This document shows positions 47,060 to 55,887 of a stretch of DNA of 64,000 nucleotides, in pieces. How positions within the stretch are numbered: position 1 is the stretch's first letter; each line of letters begins with the position of its first letter. Where the stretch lies: positions 2,356,001-2,420,000 of the forward strand of contig NZ_CP080766.1 in assembly GCF_019602855.1 (NCBI RefSeq). The letters are read 5' to 3'. This DNA is from Cupriavidus pinatubonensis. Lineage in GTDB: Bacteria > Pseudomonadota > Gammaproteobacteria > Burkholderiales > Burkholderiaceae. A model generated the notes under the pieces. It was not told the origin of the DNA, did not search any database, and was given only the letters and a program-made list of their open reading frames with translations. A program made the translations under genes and the position numbers.

Positions 47060-49039
47060 ATGTTTGGAAAACTCACCCTCGCGGCCATCCCCACCCACGA
47101 GCCCATCATCATGGGCACGCTGGTGGCGGTGCTGCTGCTCGGCGGCGCCCTGGTGGGCGCCATCACTTACTACCGCAAATGGTCCTATCTGTGGACCGAG
47201 TGGATCTGCTCGGTCGACCACAAGCGCATCGGCGTCATGTACATCATCATGGCGCTGATCATGCTGCTGCGTGGCTTTGCCGATGCCATCATGATGCGCA
47301 CGCAGCAGGCCATTGCCGTGGGCGAGGCCGCGGGCTACCTGCCGCCGCATCACTACGACCAGATCTTCACGGCGCATGGCGTGATCATGATCTTCTTCGT
47401 GGCCACGCCGTTCATCCTCGGCCTGATGAACGTCATCGTCCCGCTGCAGATTGGCGCGCGCGACGTTGCGTTCCCGTTCGTCAACTCGCTGAGCTTCTGG
47501 ATGTCGGCGGTCGGCGCCGTGCTGGTGATGATGTCGATGTTCGTCGGCGACTTCGCGGCCACGGGCTGGGTCGCTTATCCGCCGCTGTCAGGGCTCGGGT
47601 ATAGCCCGACAGTCGGGGTCGACTACTACATCTGGTCGCTGCAGATATCGGGGCTGGGGACGACGCTCACGGGCATCAACTTCATCGCGACGATCCTGCG
47701 CATGCGCGCCCCGGGCATGAACCTGATGAAGATGCCGGTGTTCACGTGGACCGCACTGATCACCAACATCCTGATCGTCGCGATCTTCCCGGTGCTGACC
47801 GCCACGCTCGCGCTGCTGACGGCCGACCGCTACCTCGACATGCACTTCTTCACGAACGAGCTTGGCGGCAACGCCATGATGTACGTGAACCTGATCTGGA
47901 TCTGGGGCCACCCCGAGGTCTATGTGCTGATCCTGCCGTGCTTCGGCGCGTTCTCGGAAATCATCGCCACGTTCTCGCGCAAGCCGCTGTTCGGCTACAA
48001 GTCGATGGTGTACGCGACTTCGTCGATCGGCGTGCTGTCGTTCTTCGTCTGGCTGCACCACTTCTTCACGATGGGATCGGGCGCCAACGTCAATGCGTTC
48101 TTCGGCATCATGACGTCGATCATCTCGATCCCGACCGGTGTGAAGCTGTTCAACTGGCTGTTCACGATGTACCGCGGGCGGATCCGCTTCCATTCGTCGA
48201 CGCTGTGGACCATCGGCTTTATGGTGACCTTCGCCATCGGCGGCATGACCGGCGTGCTGCTGGCGGTGCCCGGCGCGGATTTCGTGCTGCACAACAGCCT
48301 GTTCCTGGTTGCCCACTTCCATAACGTGATCATTGGCGGCGTGGTGTTCGGCTGCCTGGCGGCCATGTCGTTCTGGTTCCCGAAGGTGTTCGGCTTCCGG
48401 CTCAACGAGTTCTGGGGCAAGGTGTCGTTCTGGTGCTGGCTGATCGGCTTCTGCCTGGCGTTCCTGCCGCTGTACGGCCTTGGCATGAAGGGCATGACGC
48501 GCCGGATGAACCACTACGTCAACCCCGAATGGCAGCCGTGGCTCATCGTCGCGATGATCGGCGCGCTCATCATCGGCGCCGGCATCCTGGCACTGCTGTG
48601 GCAGATCTACGTCAGCGTGCGCGACCGCGAGCAGAACCGCGACCTGACCGGCGACCCGTGGAACGCGCGCAGTCTCGAATGGTCGACGCCGTCGCCCGCG
48701 CCGCACTACAACTTCGCGATCGTGCCGAACATCACGTCGCTCGAGCAGCATTGGGACGACAAGGAAGCTGGACGCGCATGGCAGGCGCCGGCGCGCTACG
48801 AAGACATCCACATGCCGCGCCCGACGGCGGCGGGCTTTATCGTGTCGATGTTCGGGCTGGTGCTCTGCTTCGGCTTCGTGTGGCACATCTGGTGGCTGGC
48901 CGGGGCCGGTCTTGCCGGGATGATCGCCACCTTCATTGCGCGCTCGTATGACCGCGACGTCGACTACTACGTGCCGGCGGAGGAAGTCGAGCGCACCGAA
49001 CGCGCGCGCTTCGAGCAGATGCGGCAAGCCACTCTCTGA
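47060..49039 (+). CDS. cyoB: Cytochrome o ubiquinol oxidase subunit I
   Basis: The 659-residue catalytic haem-copper subunit, about 15 membrane helices. The Cu(B) His-Tyr pair is in [14 protein letters not shown], further copper ligands in HHFFTMG, the haem ligands in [11 protein letters not shown] and [11 protein letters not shown]. The N-terminal region [30 protein letters not shown] (in part) contains the conserved Arg-Asp of the quinol site. It reduces oxygen with ubiquinol and pumps protons. Confidence 0.96.
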   Translation: MFGKLTLAAIPTHEPIIMGTLVAVLLLGGALVGAITYYRKWSYLWTEWICSVDHKRIGVMYIIMALIMLLRGFADAIMMRTQQAIAVGEAAGYLPPHHYDQIFTAHGVIMIFFVATPFILGLMNVIVPLQIGARDVAFPFVNSLSFWMSAVGAVLVMMSMFVGDFAATGWVAYPPLSGLGYSPTVGVDYYIWSLQISGLGTTLTGINFIATILRMRAPGMNLMKMPVFTWTALITNILIVAIFPVLTATLALLTADRYLDMHFFTNELGGNAMMYVNLIWIWGHPEVYVLILPCFGAFSEIIATFSRKPLFGYKSMVYATSSIGVLSFFVWLHHFFTMGSGANVNAFFGIMTSIISIPTGVKLFNWLFTMYRGRIRFHSSTLWTIGFMVTFAIGGMTGVLLAVPGADFVLHNSLFLVAHFHNVIIGGVVFGCLAAMSFWFPKVFGFRLNEFWGKVSFWCWLIGFCLAFLPLYGLGMKGMTRRMNHYVNPEWQPWLIVAMIGALIIGAGILALLWQIYVSVRDREQNRDLTGDPWNARSLEWSTPSPAPHYNFAIVPNITSLEQHWDDKEAGRAWQAPARYEDIHMPRPTAAGFIVSMFGLVLCFGFVWHIWWLAGAGLAGMIATFIARSYDRDVDYYVPAEEVERTERARFEQMRQATL

Positions 49040-49044
49040 CAGAC

Positions 49045-49707
49045 ATGGAAACCACTTACAAGATCGGGACGGACGCGGTTGCCGTTCCCCACAGCGCCGG
49101 CGTCCATCACGCAGCACACACCGGTGCTGAGCACGACGCCCATGCCAGCGAAGGCCACACGACGCTCGGCTTCTGGCTCTACCTGATGAGCGACTGCCTC
49201 ATCTTCGCCGTGCTGTTCGCCACCTACGGCGTGCTCGGCAACCACACGGCCGGCGGCCCGGCCGGGCGCGAGCTGTTCGACCTGCGTTTCGTGCTGGTCG
49301 AAACCATGCTGCTGCTGTGCAGCAGCTACACCTTCGGCATGGCGATGATGAGCATCAAGAATGGCCGTGGCGAGGTGCGCGACGTGATCCGCTGGCTCGC
49401 GATCACGTTCATGCTCGGCGCGTGCTTCATCGGCATGGAGATCTACGAATTCCGAGAGTTGCTGCATGAGGGCGCCGGCCCGCAGCGCAGCGCGGCGCTG
49501 TCGGCGTTCTTTATGCTGGTCGGCACGCACGGCATGCACGTGGCGGCCGGGCTCGCGTGGATCGTCGTGCTCGCGCACCAGATGCAGGCGTTCGGGCTCG
49601 ACGCCATCGTGCGCCGACGGCTCGCGTGCCTGAGCCTGTTCTGGCACTTCCTGGACCTGGTCTGGATCTGCGTCTTTACGTTCGTCTACCTGAGGGCCTT
49701 CGCATGA
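49045..49707 (+). CDS. cyoC: Cytochrome o ubiquinol oxidase subunit III
   Basis: A 220-residue membrane subunit with five helices, family stretches LGFWLYLMSDCLIFAVLFATY, GTHGMHVAAGLAWI and the end FWHFLDLVWICVFTFVYL. The N-terminus is His-rich (HHAAHTGAEHDAHASEGH). Its stop overlaps the cyoD start (ATGA). Third gene of the oxidase operon. Confidence 0.94.
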   Translation: METTYKIGTDAVAVPHSAGVHHAAHTGAEHDAHASEGHTTLGFWLYLMSDCLIFAVLFATYGVLGNHTAGGPAGRELFDLRFVLVETMLLLCSSYTFGMAMMSIKNGRGEVRDVIRWLAITFMLGACFIGMEIYEFRELLHEGAGPQRSAALSAFFMLVGTHGMHVAAGLAWIVVLAHQMQAFGLDAIVRRRLACLSLFWHFLDLVWICVFTFVYLRAFA

Positions 49708-50108
49708 CGACTTCACATGCTTCGCACGCTAACCACGCTACCCACGCCGCGCATGATGCGGCTGCCCACGACGGCTCGCATGGATCGCCGCGCAGCTATG
49801 CGATCGGCTTCGCGCTATCGCTCGTCCTGACCTTTGCCTCGTTCGGCGCCGTGATGAGCGGCGCGCTGCCGCCCGGCATGGGTTTGCCGGTTATCGTCGG
49901 GCTGTGCGTTGCCCAGTTGCTTGTGCAACTGAGCTTCTTCCTGCATCTCGGCATCGGCAAGGGCCAGCGCGGCAATAGCGGGATCTTCGCGTGTACGTTC
50001 GGGCTGATCGTAATCGTCATCGCCGGCTCGCTGTGGGTCATGCATAACGCCGACACCAATATGATGCCGACGCAAATGACGATCGAGCGGGCGCGGGCGA
50101 AGGACTGA
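49704..50108 (+). CDS. cyoD: Cytochrome o ubiquinol oxidase subunit IV
   Basis: A 134-residue small subunit with three helices (SYAIGFALSLVLTFASFGAV; LCVAQLLVQLSFFLHLG; FGLIVIVIAGSLWVMHN). The first 27 residues are rich in His, Ala and Asp and look like a disordered metal-binding-type tail. The ATG overlaps the cyoC stop. The operon ends here; the haem O synthase gene cyoE does not follow. Confidence 0.92.
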   Translation: MTTSHASHANHATHAAHDAAAHDGSHGSPRSYAIGFALSLVLTFASFGAVMSGALPPGMGLPVIVGLCVAQLLVQLSFFLHLGIGKGQRGNSGIFACTFGLIVIVIAGSLWVMHNADTNMMPTQMTIERARAKD

Positions 50109-50112
50109 GCGA

Positions 50113-51357
50113 TCAGGACGTTTGCAGCACGGATACGCCACGGCCCTGCATGGCCAGCACCGACCACGCAAACACGACGAGACCGCCCAAAGCGAGCAGG
50201 GCGCCGACCCATCCGGTCGACGTCCAGCCCAGCCCGGCGGCAATGCTTACGCCGCCCAACCACGCGCCCAAGGCATTGGCCATATTGAAGGCCGAGTGAT
50301 TGAGCGCGGCGGCCAGTGTCTGGGCATCGCCCGCTACGTCCATCAGGCGGATCTGCAGCGCCGGGCCGAGCGCGACGACGGTCCCGATCAGCAGCACGTT
50401 GACCGCGGCCAGCCACGCATGCGGCGCGGTCAGCGTGAACGCCCCAATCACCAGTGCCGACCACACCAGCACGCCGCCGATGGCTGGCATCAGGGCCTTG
50501 TCGGCGAGCTTCGCGCCGGCAAGGTTCCCGCTGACCATGCCCATACCGAACAGTGCGAGCACAAACGGAATCGCGCTCGCCGGCATTTGCGCCACTTCAA
50601 GCATGGCGGGTTTGATATAGCTGAACACCGCGAACATGCCGCCAAAGCCGATCGCGCCAATGCCGAGCGTCAGCCACACCTGCGTGCGGCGCAGTGCGGT
50701 CAGTTCGCGCAGCGGGCTCGCCCTGCGATCGGCCGGGAAGAACGGGACCCAGCACCACACCAGCCATGCCGTCAGCGCACCGATTGCGCCGACGATCATG
50801 AAGGCGGCGCGCCAGCCAAGCCAGGTGCCGACCGTAGCGGCAATCGGCACGCCAACCAGCGTGGCGACAGTCAGCCCTAGCATGACCAGGCCCACCGCCT
50901 GTCCGCGACGTTCGCGGGGCACCAGTCCCGCCGCCACCAGTGCCGCCACGCCGAAGTAGGTGCCATGCGGAAAGCCGGTCAGCAGCCGCGCGATGAGCAT
51001 GAAAGCGTAGGAGGGCGCAAATGCGCTGGCGAAATTGCCGATGGCAAAGGCCGCCATCAGCGCGATCAGCAGATTGCGCCGCGGCAAACGTGCGCCGAGC
51101 ACAGCCAGCAGCGGCGCGCCGATGACCACGCCCAGCGCATAGGCGCTGATCAGGTGCCCGGCTTGCGGGATCGTGATGGCAAGGTCGCGTGCGGCGTCGG
51201 GCAACAGGCCCATGATGACGAATTCGCCAGTGCCGATGCCAAAGCTGCCCACGCCGAGCGCGAGCAAGGCGCGGCGGCTATGTGCCGTAGAGGCTGGGTT
51301 GTCGGTGGTGGAGGCGGAAAGAGAAAGCGAGTCGGGGGTTCCGTGCGGAGCCGTCAT
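50113..51357 (-). CDS. MFS transporter, drug/sugar efflux type (DHA1/AraJ-like)
   Basis: A 414-residue carrier with twelve helices. FGIGTGEFVIMGLLPDAARDL and LTGFPHGTYFGVAALVA are typical of the AraJ/NepI-like efflux group. The ATG at 51357 begins a short Ser/Thr-rich tail before helix 1; the frame stays open upstream but is Arg/Cys-rich shadow. It converges on cyoD with a four-base gap. The export substrate is unknown. Confidence 0.87.
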   Translation of the reverse strand: MTAPHGTPDSLSLSASTTDNPASTAHSRRALLALGVGSFGIGTGEFVIMGLLPDAARDLAITIPQAGHLISAYALGVVIGAPLLAVLGARLPRRNLLIALMAAFAIGNFASAFAPSYAFMLIARLLTGFPHGTYFGVAALVAAGLVPRERRGQAVGLVMLGLTVATLVGVPIAATVGTWLGWRAAFMIVGAIGALTAWLVWCWVPFFPADRRASPLRELTALRRTQVWLTLGIGAIGFGGMFAVFSYIKPAMLEVAQMPASAIPFVLALFGMGMVSGNLAGAKLADKALMPAIGGVLVWSALVIGAFTLTAPHAWLAAVNVLLIGTVVALGPALQIRLMDVAGDAQTLAAALNHSAFNMANALGAWLGGVSIAAGLGWTSTGWVGALLALGGLVVFAWSVLAMQGRGVSVLQTS

Positions 51358-51662
51358 GGGGTGAGAGCGCGAGGGGTTGTTGTCCAGTCGCTGCTCGCTG
51401 GCGGGCGGGCATCTGCGTCCCGCCTCATCGGTTGCCAGCGCGCTCCGGCGCAGCGCGAGTGCGCATTGTGACGCAAAACGGCGAGCCTTGCAGGCGGTGC
51501 CTGATGCGCCGCCTGACCCGCGCGGTGCACGCCGGACGCGTGGCCGTCGCTGCACCCGCGAAGTCAGAACCCGCCTACGCATCGTTGCGCCGTCCTCCGA
51601 TGCTGAGGCAGTGCGCGGGCAACTACATTGACTTTAGCCGACTCACTGCACGGAGGTGCCTT

Positions 51663-51830
51663 ATGTCTTTCGCGCTCTACCTGATCGGATTGCTGGTGCT
51701 CGTAGGCGGGATCGCCTGGGGGCTGTCGATTGCGGGCCTGGCGCCGGTCTATATCGGCATTGCATGCCTGATAGTGCTTGGTCTCGGGATCATGGGCGCT
51801 GTCTCCAGGACCCGGACCAAGGATTCCTGA
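51663..51830 (+). CDS. Small two-helix membrane protein
   Basis: A 55-residue protein made of two hydrophobic helices (ALYLIGLLVLVGGIAWGLSI and VYIGIACLIVLGLGIMGAV) and a short basic tail. CGGAGG lies nine bases before the ATG, which supports real translation. No function is known. It is divergent from the MFS gene and followed by a hairpin. Confidence 0.72.
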   Translation: MSFALYLIGLLVLVGGIAWGLSIAGLAPVYIGIACLIVLGLGIMGAVSRTRTKDS

Positions 51831-51881
51831 TGGTCATGAGGGGATCTGACGCAGGTTCGACGTTCTGACCGTGTAACGACC

Positions 51882-51926
51882 GGACCTTCGGTCCAAGGCG
51901 CCCCGGCAGCGGGGCGCTGTCGTATT
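51882..51926 (+). terminator. Tandem hairpins after the small membrane protein
   Basis: GGACC-TTC-GGTCC is followed at once by GCGCCCC-N6-GGGGCGC (51898-51917) and then TGTCGTATTT. The second stem is strong and followed by a short T-containing tail, so it is a likely terminator for the small gene. Confidence 0.6.
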
Positions 51927-51989
51927 TCCGTACCCCATTTTTCCAGGGGAAACGGCCGGCGTTCTATGGCTTCCCGGCCCCGAAGCTGC

Positions 51990-53018
51990 TCAGCGTCGAT
52001 CGCTCAAAACCTTGCGATGCTGGTGAGGCGTCGAACCCTTCCAGCGACGATAGGCGCGAATGAAGTTCGATACCTCTCCATACCCGAGCGCCTCGCCAAC
52101 CTGCGTCAGCGGGAGGCCGCTCGCCAGCAGTTCGTCGGCGAGGGATTCGCGTACTTCCTCCTGCAACTGGCGGACACTGGTGCCTTCGCCCGCGAGGCGC
52201 CGGTGCAACGTGCGTGAAGTCATGTTCAGGTCCGCAGCAAGTGCCTCGGCACCGGGCAGCGAGCCGGGCTTCGCCACCAGCCGTGCGCGGACCTGTCCTG
52301 CGAACCCGCTGCGGGCACGTCGGCTTGCCAGCAGCGCCTCGCATTGCAACTCGCACTGGCGCGCGACTTCCGCGCTTGCGCCCGGCAGCGGCCGGTCGAG
52401 ATAGTCCGCCGCGTTCTTGACGACGCGATTCTTGTCTGCGCCGAACACGGGCGAGCATCCGAACAGCACCTGCCAGGGACTCGCATCGGCGGGTTCGGGT
52501 CGACGCAGCGTCACGCTTTCCACCGGCAGCGCTGTGCCGATCAGGTCGCGAACGAAACTGACGGAACTGGCTATGTCGCGGTCGACGATGAAATCGCGCA
52601 CGTCTTCGGGTAGCCCACTGTCGTCGATGGTGGTAACGACGCGGTCGCCCTCGAATGCCTCATTGATCTCGGATAGCGGATACGAAAGCTCAAGGAAACG
52701 GACTGCCATGTGAATGGCACTGCGCAGTGTGGGACAACTCAGCAGCGCGAAGCCCCAGATGCCGTAGTTGGCCAGCCGGTAGCGCAACCCGGCCTGTATG
52801 CCAAGCCCGGGAAGATGCCCGAGCGCGTTCACGAGGTTGCGGATCAGCTCGAGTTCCTGCCTCGCGTCGATGGCGAAGCCAGGTTCAGCCAGGCGTCGCC
52901 AGTCGAGCCCGGTGCGCGCAAGGCAACGGTCTCCGGAAAGGCCGTGGTCGAGGCCGAATTGGAGCAGCAGTTGCACGCTGGCGGTGTTATGGCGAGAAGC
53001 CTGCGAATTCGAAGTCAT
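51990..53018 (-). CDS. AraC family transcriptional regulator (OruR/arabinose-binding N-terminal type)
   Basis: A 342-residue regulator with a long N-terminal effector domain (LGHLPGLGIQAGLRYRLANYGIWGFAL in part) and a C-terminal double helix-turn-helix (LAADLNMTSRTLHRRLAGEG; LTQVGEALGYGEVSNFIRAYRRWKG). The ATG at 53018 is preceded by an in-frame TTG. It is divergent from the SDR/cupin/sulfatase operon and is the natural candidate for its activator. Confidence 0.9.
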   Translation of the reverse strand: MTSNSQASRHNTASVQLLLQFGLDHGLSGDRCLARTGLDWRRLAEPGFAIDARQELELIRNLVNALGHLPGLGIQAGLRYRLANYGIWGFALLSCPTLRSAIHMAVRFLELSYPLSEINEAFEGDRVVTTIDDSGLPEDVRDFIVDRDIASSVSFVRDLIGTALPVESVTLRRPEPADASPWQVLFGCSPVFGADKNRVVKNAADYLDRPLPGASAEVARQCELQCEALLASRRARSGFAGQVRARLVAKPGSLPGAEALAADLNMTSRTLHRRLAGEGTSVRQLQEEVRESLADELLASGLPLTQVGEALGYGEVSNFIRAYRRWKGSTPHQHRKVLSDRR

Positions 53019-53356
53019 CAATCTGGTAAGTCGGCAATAGCCCGGCAGTCAACGGGATCACATGGGAACATCCCGTGGCTGTCTGAAAATGATTATTTTC
53101 TGTCTAAATATGCCATGGCGCCACCCTTTGCGCCAACTTAGCATTTGCACTCAATACAAGAGCTCCCAAAGCTCGGCTTCTGACCACAGAAGGAGACAGC
53201 CCTCCGGCAACCGACTCATTCCTGACGCTGCACGTCGACGTGCGGCGGGGGATCGTTCGTGCCCACGCCCGCGCGTCGCCCAAGTGTCAGTCGCCTGATC
53301 GGCGCCGGCATCGTTCCGTGTGCCGCCCATGACCCTTCGATTCAACAGGATTCAAT
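53019..53356. other. Divergent intergenic region with three inverted repeats
   Basis: No gene is supported in these 338 bases. Perfect inverted repeats are ACGGGAT-N11-ATCCCGT (53052-53076), GAAAAT-GATT-ATTTTC (53085-53100) and CTTCTG-ACCA-CAGAAG (53177-53192). Any could be an operator for the AraC-type regulator or part of transcript structure. Confidence 0.45.
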
Positions 53357-54133
53357 ATGCGGATGCAGGGCAAGATCGCGCTCGTTACCGGAGGTGCCTC
53401 CGGCATGGGTCTCGCCTTCACAAGGCGGCTGGCGCAAGAAGGCGCCCGGGTCTATTTCACGGACATTAACGGGGCTGCGGGGCACGCTACCGAAAGCGAA
53501 CTGCAAGGCGCGGGCCTCGCGGTGGTTTTCCTGCGGCACGACGTCACGCAGGAAAACGACTGGCTGCGGGTGCTCGAACACATCGGCGCTGTCGACGGCC
53601 GGCTCGACGTGCTCGTGAACAACGCCGGCATTGCCATCTCGCACAACATCGAGACCTGCACGACCGAGGATTTCGACCGCACCCTCAACGTCAACCTGAA
53701 GAGCGTCTTCCTCGGCTGCAAGCATGGACTGGCCCTGATGAAGCAGAAGGGCGGATCGATCATCAACGTGTCGTCGATTACGGCCATTTGCGGCGAGCCC
53801 GTGGCGCTGGCCTACAGCGCCTCCAAGGCGGGCGTGCGCTTCTTGTCCAAATCCGTCGCGCTGCACTGCGCGGAAAAGGGCTATGCGATCCGCGTCAACA
53901 GCCTCCATCCGGGCTACATCGATACGCCGCTGCTTGCCGGCAGCAACGCCGGCGGCAGCCTGACCGCGGACGAGGTCACGGCGTCGCGCGTGCGCATCGG
54001 CGGCGAGATTCCGCTGAAGCGCAGAGGCACGCCGGACGAGGTGGCTGGCGCCGTGCTCTATCTGGCCAGCGACGAGTCGACCTATGTCACCGGCACCGAA
54101 CTGGTTATCGATGGCGGCTACGCCTGCCACTGA
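53357..54133 (+). CDS. SDR family NAD(P)-dependent oxidoreductase
   Basis: A 258-residue classical short-chain dehydrogenase. Cofactor motif TGGASGMG near residue 12, NNAG at about 91-94, catalytic Ser in NVSSITA and the Tyr-Lys pair in YSASKAG near 155-159, and the C-terminal YVTGTELVIDGGYA. It oxidises an alcohol or reduces a carbonyl in the catabolic operon; the substrate is not known. First gene downstream of the divergent AraC regulator. Confidence 0.9.
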   Translation: MRMQGKIALVTGGASGMGLAFTRRLAQEGARVYFTDINGAAGHATESELQGAGLAVVFLRHDVTQENDWLRVLEHIGAVDGRLDVLVNNAGIAISHNIETCTTEDFDRTLNVNLKSVFLGCKHGLALMKQKGGSIINVSSITAICGEPVALAYSASKAGVRFLSKSVALHCAEKGYAIRVNSLHPGYIDTPLLAGSNAGGSLTADEVTASRVRIGGEIPLKRRGTPDEVAGAVLYLASDESTYVTGTELVIDGGYACH

Positions 54134-54212
54134 CCACTGACCACTGTCCACTGACGGTTCTGCCTTCACCGACACCCATACAAGATCCCTGCAACAAAGG
54201 AAACCCGCACCC

Positions 54213-54719
54213 ATGACGCTCCCCGCCACTATCACGCACCAGGAAAAACTCCTGACCGTAGACACTACCGCCCATCCCTTCCTGAAAGCGCTTGGCGGGC
54301 ATGAGGGCACCGACATCTTTCCGCTTTTCATGGACCCGTACAACGGCCTGATGGTGATGCGCGCGAGCTTCGCGCCCGGCCTCACGCTGCCGCTGCACTT
54401 CCACACCGGCACAGTGCACATGTACACCATCTCGGGCTGCTGGTACTACACGGAATATCCCGGCCAGAAGCAGACCGCCGGTTGCTACCTGTACGAGCCG
54501 GGCGGCTCGATCCACCAGTTCAATACGCCGCGTGATAACGAAGGACAGACCGAGGTCATCTTCATGCTGTCTGGCTGCAACGTGAACTTCACGCAGGACG
54601 GCACTTACCTCGGCCTGTCCGACGCAGGCGTGATCAAGAACTGGGTGGACCGCGCAATCCGCGAGCAGGACAACGGCTTGCGGTACATCGCCGCCGCGGT
54701 CCCGACGTACGCGGCCTGA
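54213..54719 (+). CDS. Cupin dioxygenase, 2,4'-dihydroxyacetophenone dioxygenase-like
   Basis: A 168-residue single-domain cupin. Metal-type residues are H62, H64 and H69 in LHFHTGTVHMY, with H101 in PGGSIHQF. Length and sequence fit the small non-haem iron dioxygenases that cleave a carbon-carbon bond of hydroxyacetophenones or diketones. In this operon it could break the product of the SDR step. The assignment is by family only. Confidence 0.7.
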   Translation: MTLPATITHQEKLLTVDTTAHPFLKALGGHEGTDIFPLFMDPYNGLMVMRASFAPGLTLPLHFHTGTVHMYTISGCWYYTEYPGQKQTAGCYLYEPGGSIHQFNTPRDNEGQTEVIFMLSGCNVNFTQDGTYLGLSDAGVIKNWVDRAIREQDNGLRYIAAAVPTYAA

Positions 54720-54753
54720 CCGCAGCACGCCAATCTTGACGGAGGCGATCTGT

Positions 54754-55851
54754 ATGGTGCGTACGATGGGTTTTCCGGGGCAATATCTGCAAGGGCCTGG
54801 CGCCCTGCGGCAACTGCCCCCGCTACTGCAGCGCATGGGCTGGCGGCGCCCGTTGGCGATCTGCGACGCCATCGTCGCGGAGAAGGTCTGGCCCGCCGTG
54901 GCGCAGGCACTGTGCGAAGCCGGAGTCGCGGCAAGGCAACTGGCCTTTCCCGGGGAATGCACGCGGGCGGTGATCGCCGGGATGGTGGATCAGGCGTCGC
55001 AGGGCAGCCATGACGTGGTCATTGGCCTGGGCGGCGGCAAGGCACTCGACACCGCCAAGGGCGTGGCGCGCGCGCTTGACGTTCCCATTGTCATTTCTCC
55101 GACCATTGCGTCGAACGATGCGCCGACGAGCCGCGTGATTGTCCTGTACGACGATGCACACCGGCTGGAAGGCGCCGAATTCCTGAAGACCAATCCCGCA
55201 GCGGTGATCGTCGACACGCAGGTCATCGCGCAGGCGCCGGTGCGCTTCTTCGCCGCCGGCATCGGCGACGCCATCAGCAAGAAATTCGAGGCTGCGCAAT
55301 GCAGGGCGACGGGACGCAACAACGCATTCGGAACGCCGCCGCTGGATACGGCATTGCTGCTCGCTGGCGCTACCTATGAAACACTGGTCAAACACGGACC
55401 TGCCGCCTGCGAAGCTATCCGGCGCCAGGAGCCCAATGAAGCCGTGGAACGTGTGGTTGAGGCGACCGTGCTGCTCAGTGGCCTGGGCTTCGAAGGCGGA
55501 GGACTGGCGCTTGCCCATGCGCTGACGCGCGGCTTCAGCGCGGTCCCCGGCATGGCGCAGGCGCTGCATGGCGAACAGGTCGCCTTTGGTGCGCTGGTCC
55601 AACTGGTGGCCGAGCAGCGAGACCAGGAGGAGATCGCAGAACTTGTCGATCTGCTCTGCGCGGTCGGCCTGCCTGTCACGCTGCAACAGCTAGGGGTGGC
55701 GCCCGAGAACCATCACGACAGCATTGCCACCATCGTCCAGGCCACGTTGGCGGGACAGACGAGCAACGTCATCAGCCCTTCTCTCAACCCTCAGCAACTG
55801 GCTGCGGCGCTCGCGCATGCCGACAGTATCGGCACGCTGGCGCTCAGCTGA
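54754..55851 (+). CDS. Glycerol dehydrogenase family, iron/zinc-containing alcohol dehydrogenase
   Basis: A 365-residue GldA-like enzyme. NAD motif GLGGGKALDTAKGVA near residue 93, ISPTIASNDAPTS, and metal ligands in FFAAGIGDAISKKFEA (Asp) and two later His regions (GLALAHALTRG; MAQALHGEQVAFG). GGAGG lies eight bases before ATG 54754. It oxidises a polyol or hydroxy compound. Being within a sulfatase/cupin operon, its natural substrate may not be glycerol. Confidence 0.87.
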   Translation: MVRTMGFPGQYLQGPGALRQLPPLLQRMGWRRPLAICDAIVAEKVWPAVAQALCEAGVAARQLAFPGECTRAVIAGMVDQASQGSHDVVIGLGGGKALDTAKGVARALDVPIVISPTIASNDAPTSRVIVLYDDAHRLEGAEFLKTNPAAVIVDTQVIAQAPVRFFAAGIGDAISKKFEAAQCRATGRNNAFGTPPLDTALLLAGATYETLVKHGPAACEAIRRQEPNEAVERVVEATVLLSGLGFEGGGLALAHALTRGFSAVPGMAQALHGEQVAFGALVQLVAEQRDQEEIAELVDLLCAVGLPVTLQQLGVAPENHHDSIATIVQATLAGQTSNVISPSLNPQQLAAALAHADSIGTLALS

Positions 55852-55887
55852 CCGGCGGGAAATCCTTCTCTGCAGGAGCAACTATCC

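Noticed and set aside
47588..49117. 509-codon minus-strand frame
   Set aside because: Antisense of cyoB; composition dominated by Arg, His and Asp, without domain features.
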